Below are positions 43,966 to 56,784 of a DNA stretch of 64,000 nucleotides, piece after piece. This stretch comes from Ampullaceana balthica (lineage: Eukaryota; Mollusca; Gastropoda; Lymnaeidae), in assembly GCA_944989445.1 (NCBI GenBank), contig CALYLW010000284.1, positions 563,001 through 627,000 on the forward strand, given 5' to 3'. How positions within the stretch are numbered: position 1 is the first letter of the stretch; the number at the start of each line of letters is the position of its first letter. The notes beneath the pieces are model-generated. The model ran no database searches. It saw nothing but the letters and a program-made list of their open reading frames with translations, and was not told the DNA's origin. The translations under genes were made by a program, and so were the position numbers.

Positions 43966-45572
43966 TTTATAATGATATCTATTAAGCTATTCTTTTGATA
44001 AATAAAGAAATTTATCAAATTATTTATTATTTTGATTAATACAATTCTTATTTGCACGACATTTACAAATCCACAATATAAAATTCTTTTACACATAGTC
44101 CGAGAAATTCTTTATTCGGAAACTTTTTATAATTTTATATTTTGTTTAGTAGTGATGTTATTTTTCTTTAAAGTTCTTACATGATTGTGCATTACAAATA
44201 ATATCGGCAATAAGGATTATTAGTGCTAGAATATGCAATCGTGTATAAACTGAAAAATAGGTCCCAAAAAGATTGAAGAAATGTTGCATCATATACCGTG
44301 CATTAAGTATGAGAAGTTCTATTACACCTTGTAACAACTGAATAACTTATATATTATAAAAGTACACATTATAAAAAAAATAATTTTTGAACCATTGAAA
44401 ACCTGAAAGATTTTTAAAATTCGATGGGCATCTTTGTCTTTAATTTAATCCGCTGTAATTAGAAATAAACTTTAAAATTGTTCAATAATTAAATAGTTGC
44501 CTTAAAATAAATAAATACTCAATTTAATTAAAGTATGTGTTTGAGCATTATCAGTGAGGGAGTTACAAATAAATTCTTTTGAAAAAATTATGAAAACAGA
44601 TGTATGCAAGCAATGGAAGATTAAGCATATTATTATAAATTTAAAATGGTATCTTCATTTATTTAATTTTTTTGAAACTGACATTTACACAGTTTTACAT
44701 TTAGACAGAAATAATGTATTGCGGACTACCTTTAAAGCATATGAAGAATAACGAACGAAAGGTAGCTTAATTGTTAGCATTTTTAAAATAACACTTATAA
44801 AATGTTTTGATTACCCCAACATGTTCAGCAAACACTTTAGCAATGACAGCTTGTTGACATTGCACCACAAAACCTTGTTAATCAGGGCTAGACAAATCTT
44901 TCAGCGAGATCTACGTAAATAATATAGTGTGTGATTTTATCCAAGAGACGAGTTTTAAAGAATCAAATCCTGTAGTCCATGACGATTCATGCTAGTCACT
45001 GTATCCAAATACATCTTTCATTCTTAATTTAATTTTACCGTCTATTTAATTCAACAATAATGAATTAATTATCGATACTGTTCAGAGACTTACAGTTGTA
45101 TTTTCTTTTAAACATGGGACATCAGATGTCGTTTACACAATAAATAGCTGATTTATTATTAGGATTGACATGTGAGTTTTCGATAAACAATAGATATTTT
45201 TTTAAATAGTGAAAATTAGCAAACATATTTTCAACGAATTGCAGACAACAGATGTAAAAAAAAGAAGACTTAATTGGTTTACTTGAATTTCAATCAAGGA
45301 AATGTTGCTGTATTATTTGGGATTCAGGAAAAGTTGGGGAATTTTATATACACTATTGTAGAACTTGACTAATAGCTGCCCTGAGGAAATCCTCCATAAT
45401 CTATTCAAAGACATAACATTATGATTTACATCTTGGATTCTTTCACTGGAAAGTCAATACATCATAAACAGCTCCCATCATAAATCTTTACCACGTGTGG
45501 CCTCCATCCTACAAATATTAACACATTTAATTCCCGTCCTGAAGCCGTTACAAACTTTAGAAACATCGAACA

Positions 45573-46153
45573 GTCATTACCACCTTCAGCACCCATCCTA
45601 CAGCCATTACCACCTTTAGCACCCATCCTACAGCCATTACCACCTTTAGCACCCATCATAAAGCAATTACCACCTTTAGCACCCATCCTACAGGCATTAC
45701 CACCTTTAGAACCAATCCTACAGCCATTACCAGCTTTAGCACAGATTCTACAACCATTACCTCATTAGCACCCATCTTTTAGCCATTTGCACCTTTAGCA
45801 CCCTTAATACAGCAATTATCACATTTAGCACCCATCCTACAGCCATTATCACCTTTAGCACCCATCTTACAGCCATTTCCACCTTTAGCACACATAATAC
45901 AGCCATTATCACATTTAGCACCCATCCTACAGCCATTATCACCTTTAGCACCCATCTTACAGCCATTTCCACCTTTAGCACCCATAATACAGCCATTATC
46001 ACATTTAGCACCCATCCTACAGCCATTATCACATTTAGCACGCATCCTACAGCTATTATCACATTTAGCACCCATCCTACAACCATTACCACCTTTAGCA
46101 CAGATCATACAGCAATTATCACCTTTAGCTCCCATTTTACAGCCATTACCACA
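45573..46153. repeat. 30-bp minisatellite, block 3
   Basis: A copy of block 2 displaced by 2188 bp, apparently identical. Confidence 0.95.
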
Positions 46154-47694
46154 TTTATAATGATATCTATTAAGCTATTCTTTTGATAAATAAAGAAATT
46201 TATCAAATTATTTATTATTTTGATTAATACAATTCTTATTTGCACGACATTTACAAATCCACAATATAAAATTCTTTTACACATAGTCCGAGAAATTCTT
46301 TATTCGGAAACTTTTTATAATTTTATATTTTGTTTAGTAGTGATGTTATTTTTCTTTAAAGTTCTTACATGATTGTGCATTACAAATAATATCGGCAATA
46401 AGGATTATTAGTGCTAGAATATGCAATCGTGTATAAACTGAAAAATAGGTCCCAAAAAGATTGAAGAAATGTTGCATCATATACCGTGCATTAAGTATGA
46501 GAAGTTCTATTACACCTTGTAACAACTGAATAACTTATATATTATAAAAGTACACATTATAAAAAAAATAATTTTTGAACCATTGAAAACCTGAAAGATT
46601 TTTAAAATTCGATGGGCATCTTTGTCTTTAATTTAATCCGCTGTAATTAGACATAAACTTTAAAATTGTTCAATAATTAAATAGTTGCCTTAAAATAAAT
46701 AAATACTCAATTTAATTAAAGTATGTGTTTGAGCATTATCAGTGAGGGAGTTAAAATAAATTCTTTTGAAAAAAATTATGAAAACAGATTTATGCAAGCA
46801 ATGGAAGATTAAGCATATTATCATAAATATAAAATGGTAATTTCATTTATTTAATTTTTTTGAAACTGACCTTTACACAGTCTTACATTTAGACAGAAAT
46901 AATGTATTGCGGACTACCTTTAAAGCATATGAAGAATAACGAACGAAAGGTAGCTTAATTGTTAGCATTTTTAAAATAACACTTATAAAATGTTTTGATT
47001 ACCCCAAAATGTCCAGCAAACACTTTAGCAATGACAGCTTGTTGACATTGCACCACAAAACCTTGTTAATCAGGGCTAGACAAATCTTTCAGCGAGATCT
47101 ACGTAAATAATATAGTGTGTGATTTTATCCAAGAGACGAGTTTTAAAGAATCAAATCCTGTAGTCCATGACGATTCATGCTAGTCACTGTATCCAAATAC
47201 ATCTTTCATTCTTAATTTAATTTTACCGTCTATTTAATTCAACAAAAATGAATTAATTATCGATACTGTTCAGAGACTTAAAGTTGTATTTTCTTTTAAA
47301 CATGGGACATCAGATGTCGTTTACACAATAAATAGCTGATTTATTATTAGGATTGACATGTGAGTTTTCGATAAACAATAGATATTTTTTTAAATAGTGA
47401 AAATTAGCAAACATATTTTCAACGAATTGCAGACAACAGATGTAAAAAAAAGAAGACTTAATTGGTTTACTTGAATTTCAATCAAGGAAATGTTGCTGTA
47501 TTATTTGGGATTCAGGAAAAGTTGGGGAATTTTATATACACTATTGTAGAACTTGACTAATAGCTGCCCTGAGGAAATCCTCCATAATCTATTCAAAGAC
47601 ATAACATTATGATTTACATCTTGGATTCTTTCACTGGAAAGTCAATACATCATAAACAGCTCCCATCATAAATCTTTACCACGTGTGGCCTCCA

Positions 47695-47960
47695 CCCAAC
47701 AGCCATTACCACATTTAATACCCGTCCTGCAGCCCTTACCAACTTTAGAAACATCGAACAGTCATTACCACCTTCAGCACCCATCCTACAGCCATTACCA
47801 CCTTTAGCACCCATCCTACAGCCATTACCACCTTTAGCACCCATCCTACAGCCATTACCACCTTTAGCAACATCCTTCAGCCATTACCACCTTCAGAAAT
47901 TGTTCTCAAGTCATTATCACTTTTTGCACCCATCTTACAATCGTTACAACTTTGATATCA
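47695..47960. repeat. 30-bp minisatellite, block 4 (short)
   Basis: Six to nine units remain before the array decays into diverged sequence. This unit of the 2.19-kb repeat is therefore shorter. Confidence 0.9.
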
Positions 47961-49275
47961 TCAATCTTACAATAAATTACCACCTTGATAGCATCAATCT
48001 TACAATCATTACCCTATTGGTAGCACGAATTATTCAGTCCTTACCAAATCACCTTGATGTTTTGTTTTGCTTACATCCATTGTATAGTCATTACCATCTT
48101 CATAAAGATATCCATCACATGCTTATGATTCATGAAGGAATTTTTTGTATTATTTATTTGTTTTATAAAAGATCTTATTGCACACTACGTTTATAAATGA
48201 CACGATTTGTTACCTATAGTCCCCGAAGTTTTTCTTTTTGAAACATTTAGTAATTTTATCATTTGTTTAGTAATGGTTTAGAACATTGTTGTGCCTTGCA
48301 AAAGTATCGACAATAAAGAGAAATGATGCCAGAATATGTAATCTTTTAACAGCTGGAAAAACAGGTTCGATTACTTGAAAATGATAGAAGAAATGGTTTA
48401 TCATATACTGCCATCAAGTAAAGAAGGTTGTGTTAACCCTTGCAACAAATGTATAAATTATATTTTATTAAAGCACTAAAAATGAAAATAATGTTTTAAT
48501 TAATCGAAACATTTTTATTAAAAATTCGATGTTCATCTTTAACATTAATTTAATCGAATGTTAGTAAATATAAGCTTTAAAATGGTTCAACCATTAAACA
48601 ATTGTCTTGTAATAAATATACATGTATTTTCAATTTAATTAAATTATGTGTATCAGCTTTTGCCATTAAGGGAACTAACAAAAGATAATTATAAAAGAGT
48701 TAACAATTCAAAGTTATGCCAACAAAGGGATTTATAAGCACGTTGTGTTTCAGTTGGCATGTTGATTTTAATTTTAATAATGCAGCAATAATGTATAAGA
48801 AACTACCTTCAAAGCATGTGAAGAGGAAAGAATAAAATGAACATAAATTTTGTAGCATTTGAAAATAATTTTAAAAATGTTTTTGATCTCCCAAAATGGT
48901 CTAACAAATATTTTAGCATTGGTAACTTGTTGACATTGCAACCCAAAACCTTCATATCAGGGGAACAAAAATCTTAAAGCCAAATCTACGCAAATGAAAT
49001 ATTGTGAGGTTCGATCCAAGAGACGACTTTTATAGAGCCAAATCCTATGCCCTTTACGATTCATTCTAGTTACTTAGTCACTGTATCCAAGTACATGTAC
49101 ATCTTTATTTATTAAATTAAATTTTACCAGGTTTTTTATTCGACATATATAAATAACTCATTAATACTATTAAAAATACAACTAAAGTTGTATTATCTTT
49201 CCAATTTGGGGCATCCAGATGTCATTCCCGCAGTTTGTTAACGTTCTTCGCTCACTTCCTTAACGCACAGTCATA

Positions 49276-49410
49276 AATATGTTAAGAAATATACCATTAT
49301 ACCATGTTAAACTTTCTTTTAATACTATTTACATAATGGTATATTTCTTAACATATTTGTTACTATTAATACTATTTACATAATGGTATATTTCTTAACA
49401 TATTTGTCTG
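49276..49410. repeat. Inverted and direct repeat (foldback)
   Basis: aatatgttaagaaatatacc is followed by its reverse complement (ggtatatttcttaacatatt) twice, at about 49338 and 49385. A hairpin arm and a 47-bp direct duplication therefore overlap. Confidence 0.85.
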
Positions 49411-49609
49411 ATTTCATATGACTTTTACAATCAATAGATTTGTTGTTATTTTTTAAATTTTAAATTCTTTTGTAACATTCCATATTTTTAGATAAAAATA
49501 TTTTGAAAAATAAATTTTTAACATGAACAACATTTCTTATCGTTAAAAACCTTTAGTTCCTCATGCTTACTTTGTAAAACTAGGTTAAAAAAGAGCCAGA
49601 AAACTAAAG

Positions 49610-49665
49610 ATGACTAGTGATTCTACAAATCATTCAACGGCATTTCGGATAGACCCATTACTCAG
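49610..49665 (+). CDS. Unknown gene exon 1
   Basis: Starts at ATG (MTSDSTNHSTAFRIDPLL) and ends CTCAG/GTAAAT in phase 2. The start is the only ATG in the open stretch. An acceptor-like site 27 bases upstream (aaaactag) leaves room for an earlier exon. Confidence 0.6.
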
Positions 49666-52400
49666 GTAAATTATTTGAATAATTTATAATTTAATGTGTT
49701 CAAACTGTCTAGCAATACAAACTGTAGTTGATATCTTCTGTTTAACTTTTTGTGTGATTATATTAAAAGCTATTCAATTTATAGCCTAAAGAAATAATGC
49801 AATTCCCACTCCCGCAGGTTTATACTAAGAGCTTTGCATGTAAGGCTCAGAGACATGGACTACGGTCAAGATCCCGAGGTCGTCAATGACCGAGAAGTCA
49901 ACCAAACCTTGTGGAATCAGCTGATTTGGATCTATTACGGAATTATTGTAGATAAGTAGTGTGAGACTTAAGCTTGAACCTATTTTTTTTATTTCTTGAC
50001 CTGATTTCTTGATTTTTAAGAACTGTACCATACATTCTTGTTTTCAAACGACATTGGTAGATTTAAACAATAAGAACATGTCAACATAATTGATTAAAAT
50101 CATTACGTTTAAAAAAATTATTTACATTGACTCAATGTTTTTAATAACAAATTCTCATTCTAGAATGGGTGAGTGAAAGTAAAATGATAAATGTTAACAA
50201 TTTTTCCTCCTCTCTGATGACAAACATGTGTCTCTAATCAAGTGAATAGGCATAATGAAATTAAATCACTTCACTTAGAATCTCTTCTAATATCGAAACA
50301 AAATACAGGAAGAAGAAAATAATGTAAAACTACTCATCGCTTCAATAAACTTCCCAATATAGCAAATTTATTAATGGTCGCATTGGAGAAATATATTTTT
50401 TGAATTTTATTTAGTGTGTTCAAAACATTTTTCTCTTACTGAGTGAAGGGGCGTCCAACACGACTCCCTTCCAAGAGGATGCAGTCCCATCCGGTCGACG
50501 TCACATTGAACAACGACCCATGTTTTCAATGCCAATGGGAAGCATGGGTGAGAAAACATAGATAATAATAGTTGTTGGCAATTATAACAGCGTCTCTTAT
50601 GCTAGAACTGGAGTTCGTGAGAATTTCAAAGCAGGTATAGTGTCAGACGTTGCTTTAAGATGTCAATATAATTGTTTTTAAAATCAAAACCCAAGGGGAC
50701 ATTGTATTATTATAACATAACGACAAAATGATTAGCCATTACAAAAACAAGGAAATTAGAATTACGTATAAAACTATTTTTTAGAAATTGTAAAACGTTA
50801 AAACATGTAATTTTTATTATCTTAAGAAACTAGAAATTTTAAAACTATGATTTGATTCAGAAGCTCTACGAAGGCTGCTGTTGAACTTAATTAAATGAAA
50901 ACATGATAAAACAATAATTTAAATTGACACTGTCATGGAAGTCAAAATTTTAAATCATGCTTGCAAAAACCCAACCACAGTTGCAACGCCTGAGTTTGGG
51001 CACCAGAACCGTGACGCACACGAGATTGTGACATCTTCAAATAGTTCTCGCCAAGCTCACCGCCATTTTATCGAGGCAACCCAAAACATAGACGTCCATG
51101 GTATAAAACTATATTTTATTCTACGTATATAATTATAATTTAATAAAACAGAGAATATCAGAAAGTTTTTATATATTAAGCCTTTGGGTGAATTTTAAAA
51201 TAAAGAAAGATAAAATTAGAATATAATTAATTTGAAGAAATTAGACAACTTCATTTGCAATTTTAAAAGTCTATTTCTATTTATTTGATATTTAGATGAA
51301 AAGATAAGCGATGAGAAAAATCTAAAAACACAAAGATATAAAGTGTACTTTAAAAAATTCGCAATTGAGACAGTGAAAAGTTTTCTTCAAGGAATAACTA
51401 TTTTAATAAATTTGTTTCTCGTTTTTTGTGGGGTTTTGTGTTGTTTTTTTGTTGTTTAATATTTTTAAAATTTCGTCTTGTAGTTAATAGAGCAAACTCA
51501 CTTCAAAACGTCTCTAGGAACACAAATTCTTCAGCGTCATCTAGACCACAAATAAGACCAAAAGTCATTAAAGATAATTTTTTAAAAGTTTAATTTGTTT
51601 AAAATTTAGTTCGTACAAATAAATTCTCCCTCTTTGCCTTCATTTTTTTTTACCATTCAGCTTACAATATAGGATATGATTTTAAAAATGACTTTCTGGT
51701 TTTGTCCGTTCTTTTGCTATTTTCTTTAAATACTTCAACATATTAAGAAATCGATGGCTTTAAGTTTTTTTTTGTGCTTTTACTTCCAATTGATCTTTAA
51801 ATGTAAATTTTGATATAATTTTTAGGTAAACCAGTCTCCTGCACGTCCAGAGAGACGCAAGGTGATAGAGACTTAACAGACTTTCATTCAGTGCACCCCA
51901 ACGTTCGTGTCACAAGGGCTAGCAATACTGGTAAGTAGCTTTTTTATATGACACCCATAGTCCAACTCAAAGGACACAACAAAAAAAAACAAAACCAGAA
52001 TCCTTTTTTGAGCGATAAGTTCTTATCTCTGGTTGATTGTTAACATTTATTACATATATTTGAATGTACCACAAGGGTGTTCAAGGGTGGAAATTCTGAA
52101 GTCTGTATTACTTCTAAAAATGCTATCTACCATTAGTTTCCAAAGTATCAAAGGAAACTAGAAATTTATAAATGTTTTCACCTTACCACTCGAAAGTCGT
52201 CTAAAGGGAAAATAAAATGTAAATGTTAATTAAGAATATGTTAAAATTATTACTGTGAATAATTCTTATTATAGGTAATAAAATACATATTTATTGAGTA
52301 ATTAAGAGCGTTAATTTTAGAGTTTGTGATTTCAGAAAATCCACCTATGTCAAACAATGGAGAGAACTCTGAGAACAATGATGAAGAAGAAATCTTTTAA
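49610..52400 (+). CDS. Six-exon gene of unknown family, 195 aa (span)
   Basis: Exons 49610-49665, 49818-49955, 50444-50547, 50981-51100, 51826-51930 and 52336-52400 join to 588 nt with an ATG and a TAA. All five junctions use GT-AG and keep phase (2, 2, 1, 1, 1). Residues 1-64 (PLLRFILRALHVRLRDMDYG, later LWNQLIWIYYGIIVD) look folded and partly helical. The remainder is rich in Ser, Thr, Asn and Pro and ends in an acidic tail (SENNDEEEIF), as in disordered regulatory tails. No signal peptide is evident. I recognise no family. The gene may have further 5' exons beyond the ATG. Confidence 0.65.
49818..49955 (+). CDS. Unknown gene exon 2
   Basis: Acceptor cactcccgcag; donor GATAA/GTAGTG, phase 2. 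It encodes the helical, charged segment LRALHVRLRDMDYGQDP through WNQLIWIYYGIIVD. Without splicing the frame meets TAG two codons later, which makes the donor choice firm in context. Confidence 0.65.
50444..50547 (+). CDS. Unknown gene exon 3
   Basis: Acceptor tttctcttactgag; donor CATGG/GTGAGA, phase 1. It encodes EGASNTTPFQEDAVPS and a Met-rich end (MFSMPMGSM). Confidence 0.65.
50981..51100 (+). CDS. Unknown gene exon 4
   Basis: Acceptor cccaaccacag; donor CATG/GTATAA, phase 1 to 1. It encodes a Ser/His/Asn-rich stretch (EIVTSSNSSRQAHRHF). Confidence 0.65.
51826..51930 (+). CDS. Unknown gene exon 5
   Basis: Acceptor ataatttttag; donor ACTG/GTAAGT (strong), phase 1 to 1. It encodes KPVSCTSRETQGDRD and VHPNVRVTRASNT. 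A possible extra exon at 51483-51567 (after cgtcttgtag) is open but has no donor that keeps phase. Confidence 0.68.
52336..52400 (+). CDS. Unknown gene exon 6 (terminal, acidic tail)
   Basis: Acceptor gtgatttcag; 21 codons ending NNDEEEIF and TAA. A following 82-codon frame (52419-52667) lies in the presumed 3' UTR. AATAAA at 53160-53165 is a possible polyadenylation signal. Confidence 0.65.
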
Positions 52401-53329
52401 GGCAGCTGAAAGATCTTATTGAATGCTTATTCATTGCTTGCTATGACAATTTTAATTGTATTACGTCCATTGTGCAAAAGGTTTTATAACTGCAATATTG
52501 CCCCTCCCTCAGCACTCACTCTGCCACTAGTGACTTTGATGAGGGGTTTATTGGGTGCATTTTTTATATTTTACATACACAAAAACTTCAATGTGAAGTC
52601 TAGTCTTTTCCAATTATTTTACTTTTTACTGTTACATGTTATGATTGTGTTAAGCTACAAGAGCTAAAAAAGGGAACAACATTATTTTTTCATTAAATTT
52701 ACAATGGATTTTTATGATTATTACAACAACGAACTACATTTTGGGTAATGGCAGTGGGTTTTACGCCAGAGTGAATACTTTCAAATTTCCTAGTTATCTA
52801 TTGGAAATTTTAAAAAGATTTTGTTAACGTTGCTTACTTAATTTGACAGTAGAGATTGCTATTTTTTTTCATTATTTCCCCCGTCGTTCCTTATAAATTG
52901 TTATCAAGTTTTTTTTGTGTTAATATCAAATTGAAAAATCTTAAACTGTGTAAAACAATAATAAGAAATTATTTTTAATTCATTTCCTAAAATTAATTGT
53001 TGTACATACATTACATTTAGCCATATAGCTCAATTATCAGAAACATTCAGAAAGAATCTTAAAGTGATATTATATTGATTGCAAGTATGAGCACCAAAGT
53101 GCCTCAAAGTTAGCAGATTGAACAGTTTTTAAAAAAATTCTGCCGAAGCATTGTTAAGAAATAAACATATCGTGGTAATAATAACACAAATAAACAAATT
53201 TTGAAGATGAAAATATGATTAATTTTAGCTTGTAATTGTAACAAAAATTTTATATTTCCTTGCATTATTTACAATTATGATGACTAATATTACTGCTGTT
53301 AAACTTTTTGTCAACATGTTACGAATACC

Positions 53330-53790
53330 AGGAGTTATCTTTGTTGCTTCAGAACATATAGGGTCATGGCCTTTATAATCAAGTTCTTCCAGTCAGACCG
53401 ACCAGTAGTCTTCCATTTCCATGACCATACCCCAGCAGCTGTAAGTATTTCTCATCAACATCCGTCTAATTCTTTTTCAGCCTATTGATATTCTTTTTCT
53501 CGGTTGTTGTCTACATGCTATCTTCACTGCTCTAAGGATGTGCATTCTTTAAACAAAAAATAATTTTAAAAGATTTAATGAAAAGGCAAGTCTTTAGAGA
53601 AACTTTTTTTTATCGTGTGCAGTTTCTGAAAACATCCTTTTCCAAAATTTTAGCATATATTTTTTTTGAGACCATTTCCCTCCCACGTGTTAAGCCTATT
53701 ATCTGCTTTAATAGTAAGTGGCCACGTCTCACTTCCATGGACTAATAGTAATCTCATGATGGCGGTTATATATATATATAAATATATATA
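53330..53790 (-). pseudogene. Faint LINE relic
   Basis: Minus-strand frames give METWPLTIKADNRL, like the S-x-G-x-E-T-W motif near the end of LINE reverse transcriptase domains, then scattered basic stretches. It is heavily decayed and orientation rests on this motif alone. Confidence 0.4.
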
Positions 53791-54689
53791 TATATTTCAT
53801 TTGTCCTAAAAGAGAAAATTGTTTCTTAACAATTTTGTGTGTGCTGAAATAGGATCGATTGCCTCCTAGTGTACTTACCCCCCCCCCAAACTCTACAATT
53901 GTTTTATTGTTCCCATTCACGATAGATACCTGTTATTTAAACTTATTCACTCGGACGTGTAACTGTTTATTTGAATGTTGTCAACAGCATATGTGCTCCA
54001 TGACATAAACATAACAAAAATTTACTGCTTGTTAAAAATGTTTTCTCTCAAAATATTACAAATCTAAAACGGCCAGTGGAGTTAAAATCTCATCCTGTAA
54101 TCTTAAAATTACAGATTATTACCTCATGTAAACCTTGATGTAAGAGACAGTTCATGAATTTCCTGCTAAGTAGTTGATGAAATGTAAATGCATTTAAATT
54201 GAATACTTTGTACATTTAAGTCATTCATAGTTACGCCTTGTCAATTTTGAAAAAAATTTGTTTAAGATATTCAGGGCAATAAAATATTTCTATATTTTTG
54301 GATTCATGCCTTTCTTTTTAAATTTGAGTCGTTACTCTATTTGTGATAATTCTTAATTTGTATTCTTGCAAATGAAAATATCTAGGCAGGTAAAATTTGA
54401 ATAAAATCTAATAAGATTTTAAACAACAACAGGGAGGTGTGCATTGTCATCAAAACTGTCCTGCAAGTTGGGACAAGATTGGAGGTTGTTATGCTTTTGA
54501 AATAATACTGCAAAAAAAAACAGATTTAGTTTAACAGATAATCCAGTTAAGCCATTCTTACTTTTGTATAAAGGAAAAAAACAACAGATTCCAGGCACTG
54601 GCTGCAAAGTTCTGTTCTAATCCAAAGTCTGACCGTCTTCCGTCAGACGAAAAAAAAATAATGTAAAAAATAAAAGTAAAAAAAAAGAT

Positions 54690-55045
54690 TTTTAAAAACC
54701 ACGTTTTTTTATAAGCGGACTATAAAGAAGAAAATAAATTAAAACTTATTAGTTCAAATATTTCGATTTAATATGACTAAAAACGTGGGGCGGGCGCTTA
54801 TGAGGTTAACATATGCGGTTCACTCATTCTCTCACTTATATCTCTCTCTTTTGCCTTCTAAATTAGAAATCTTTATTTTTTATACCAAACACCCGCCCCA
54901 CGTTTTTAGTCATATTAAATCGAAGTACTTGAACTAATAAGTTTTAACTTATTTTCTTCTTTTTAGTCCACTTATAACAACCTGGTTTTTTAAAATATTT
55001 TTTTGCCTCTATTTATTTTACCAAACACCTCACAAGCGCCCGCCC
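54690..55045. mobile_element. Foldback element with about 110-bp inverted arms
   Basis: The left arm (54700-54795, containing gatttaatatgactaaaaac and gtggggcggg) is matched in reverse complement at 54893-54990. A pyrimidine-rich spacer separates the arms. A second, diverged GCGCCCGCCCAACGTTTT end lies at 55035. Such structures are typical of foldback-type MITEs. No target duplication was identified. Confidence 0.8.
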
Positions 55046-55129
55046 AACGTTTTAAAAACATTGTGATGTGGTCACGGGGTGAACTCACGGATGTCAACAA
55101 AAGCCGACGGTACAGATGCTTAGGTATAG

Positions 55130-55335
55130 ACTATAGATAAACTAAAAAGTTCAATAATTTAATAACGGTACATTCGATCGATCTGAAACTTTGATACAAT
55201 ACATTGTCATCCAAGTGGTAAATTTTTTAGATCTCTAGGATTATCAAAAGTGGTTCAATTTTACGTTGGCAGATTTGAAAGAATCTTGGACAAACAAACT
55301 AACAAACCAACAAACATTAATGAAAGCAATTTAAT
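55130..55335 (+). repeat. Dispersed repeat, copy 2 (CGATCGATCTGAAA family)
   Basis: taataacggtacattcgatc through gatctgaaactttgatac matches 8720-8766. The segment ends in (CAAA)-type short tandem repeats where copy 1 has (AGCA)-type ones. Confidence 0.7.
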
Positions 55336-55339
55336 AAAA

Positions 55340-56780
55340 ACGTGGTAATAAAATAAAATGGGCAATGGAGGACGCATGACTAAAACATTTAACTATTTAC
55401 ATTAGTATGTTAAAAAAATAATTTTGATATAAAAAAATTATGTAAAAATTATTTAAGTGAAGAAAATGGGTAGTGTAAAAAAATAATTATTTCAAGTTTG
55501 TTCTTGAAACGTTTAGCCTATTCTATGCGGAGTAATGCCTTCTCGGCAAAGTAGCCATAAAACGTGTTCCATATGAAATAACATTTTTGCCACCTCTAAC
55601 CTATACGTTAATAAATATATAAATAAAGTGGAGATGCTGATTTCTAAAAAAAAAGTTAATAAATATTTATAATTGAAAAATATAAATAAAATCCACAATT
55701 TTTTAAATAAAAAATTAATTTCCAAATTAAAAGAACAATGGATGACGTTCAACATTGCAAACATTAATAAGGTTTTCTAAATTATGCTGTGAAATTAATT
55801 ATTAAAAATTTTGATAATAGATCCTATTTAAATGTCCGTTCAGAGGGTTTACTTATGCCTCGTTTCGAGTTTCAATTAAAATTCGTTCGCCTAGTTTTAA
55901 GGTGAAATAAAGTTTAGGTATTGTTAGTGAAAGATACACCTTCATCATATTTTAAAATTTTAACAAAATGTCACTATTAAATAACAGTTGAACAAAATAA
56001 AAACATGCAGAAATCAATCTCGGAAAAATACAAATTTATATGGCAGAAATTTGCAATGTAAAACTCAACAGAAAGAACAATTTTGACGATGTAAATTAAA
56101 GATATGAGACTAGATTTCATTGTATTAATAAATATCAATATCGTATAATGACATTGAGATCTTCTTTAATATATTTTAAGAAATATTAATAGCATTAAGA
56201 TAAAAATGTACATTTTAAAAAAACATTTCTATAATTAGTATGTAAAATTAGTTTGCAAATAAACAAACGAGAAAAATGTATTGGGAAAGTAATTGATTTT
56301 TTGTTGGTAAATTGTTGGTTTGACTTCCTGTACAAATAACCCTGGGATTTCATAAAAGCTAAATATATATATGTATAAATTAAATATTTATCTAAATATT
56401 GCCAGATAGCCCTTTTCTGTTAAATTTTAATATATTGCCTTTATAAAAAAATCTAAAATAAGTTGTTTGGGTTTTCGTTCTTTTTTCCTCGGCATTTTTT
56501 ATAAAGCGAAGAGTTTGGATTGGAGTTCGAAGCTTACATCTTTTAGGGATCTCTATATATGCATGTCTATCTAACAACTCCAGTTAGTAGGCCAAATCAG
56601 CAGTTGAAAAAAATATTATGTGCTGTTATAAATCAAAACCTAATAAAGGATTCAGCTTTAGCTATTGTTAGAGTTAGCGCCGAAATTTTGCTTGCAAATA
56701 AACATAGTAAAGATTTTATCCTGCTAAAAAAACCTTAGGATTTATAAAAAGATACGTTTACTCATGTAATAAGTATATTA
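55340..56780. other. No gene seen; AT-rich DNA
   Basis: Short minus-strand frames at 55513 and 56392 have no recognisable motif. Confidence 0.45.
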
Positions 56781-56784
56781 AACT

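Larger units (their letters stand above)
41070..49230 (+). repeat. 2.19-kb segmental tandem repeat, about four to five units
   Basis: Unit boundaries fall at about 41779, 43967 and 46155, exactly 2188 bp apart. A partial unit begins near 41070 and a shorter, clearly diverged one covers about 48190-49230. The two central units are near-identical over most of their length. Units 2 and 3 share variants absent from unit 1, such as catcatataccgtgcattaag. Each unit carries a 30-bp minisatellite followed by about 1.5 kb of AT-rich sequence. The repeated 65-codon frame at 42366 and 44554 is not supported as a gene; the third unit has lost it. Confidence 0.95.

Noticed and set aside
52419..52667. 82-codon hydrophobic frame after the orphan gene
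   Set aside because: Begins 19 bases after the stop, in the presumed 3' UTR; no motif beyond AT-rich hydrophobic bias.
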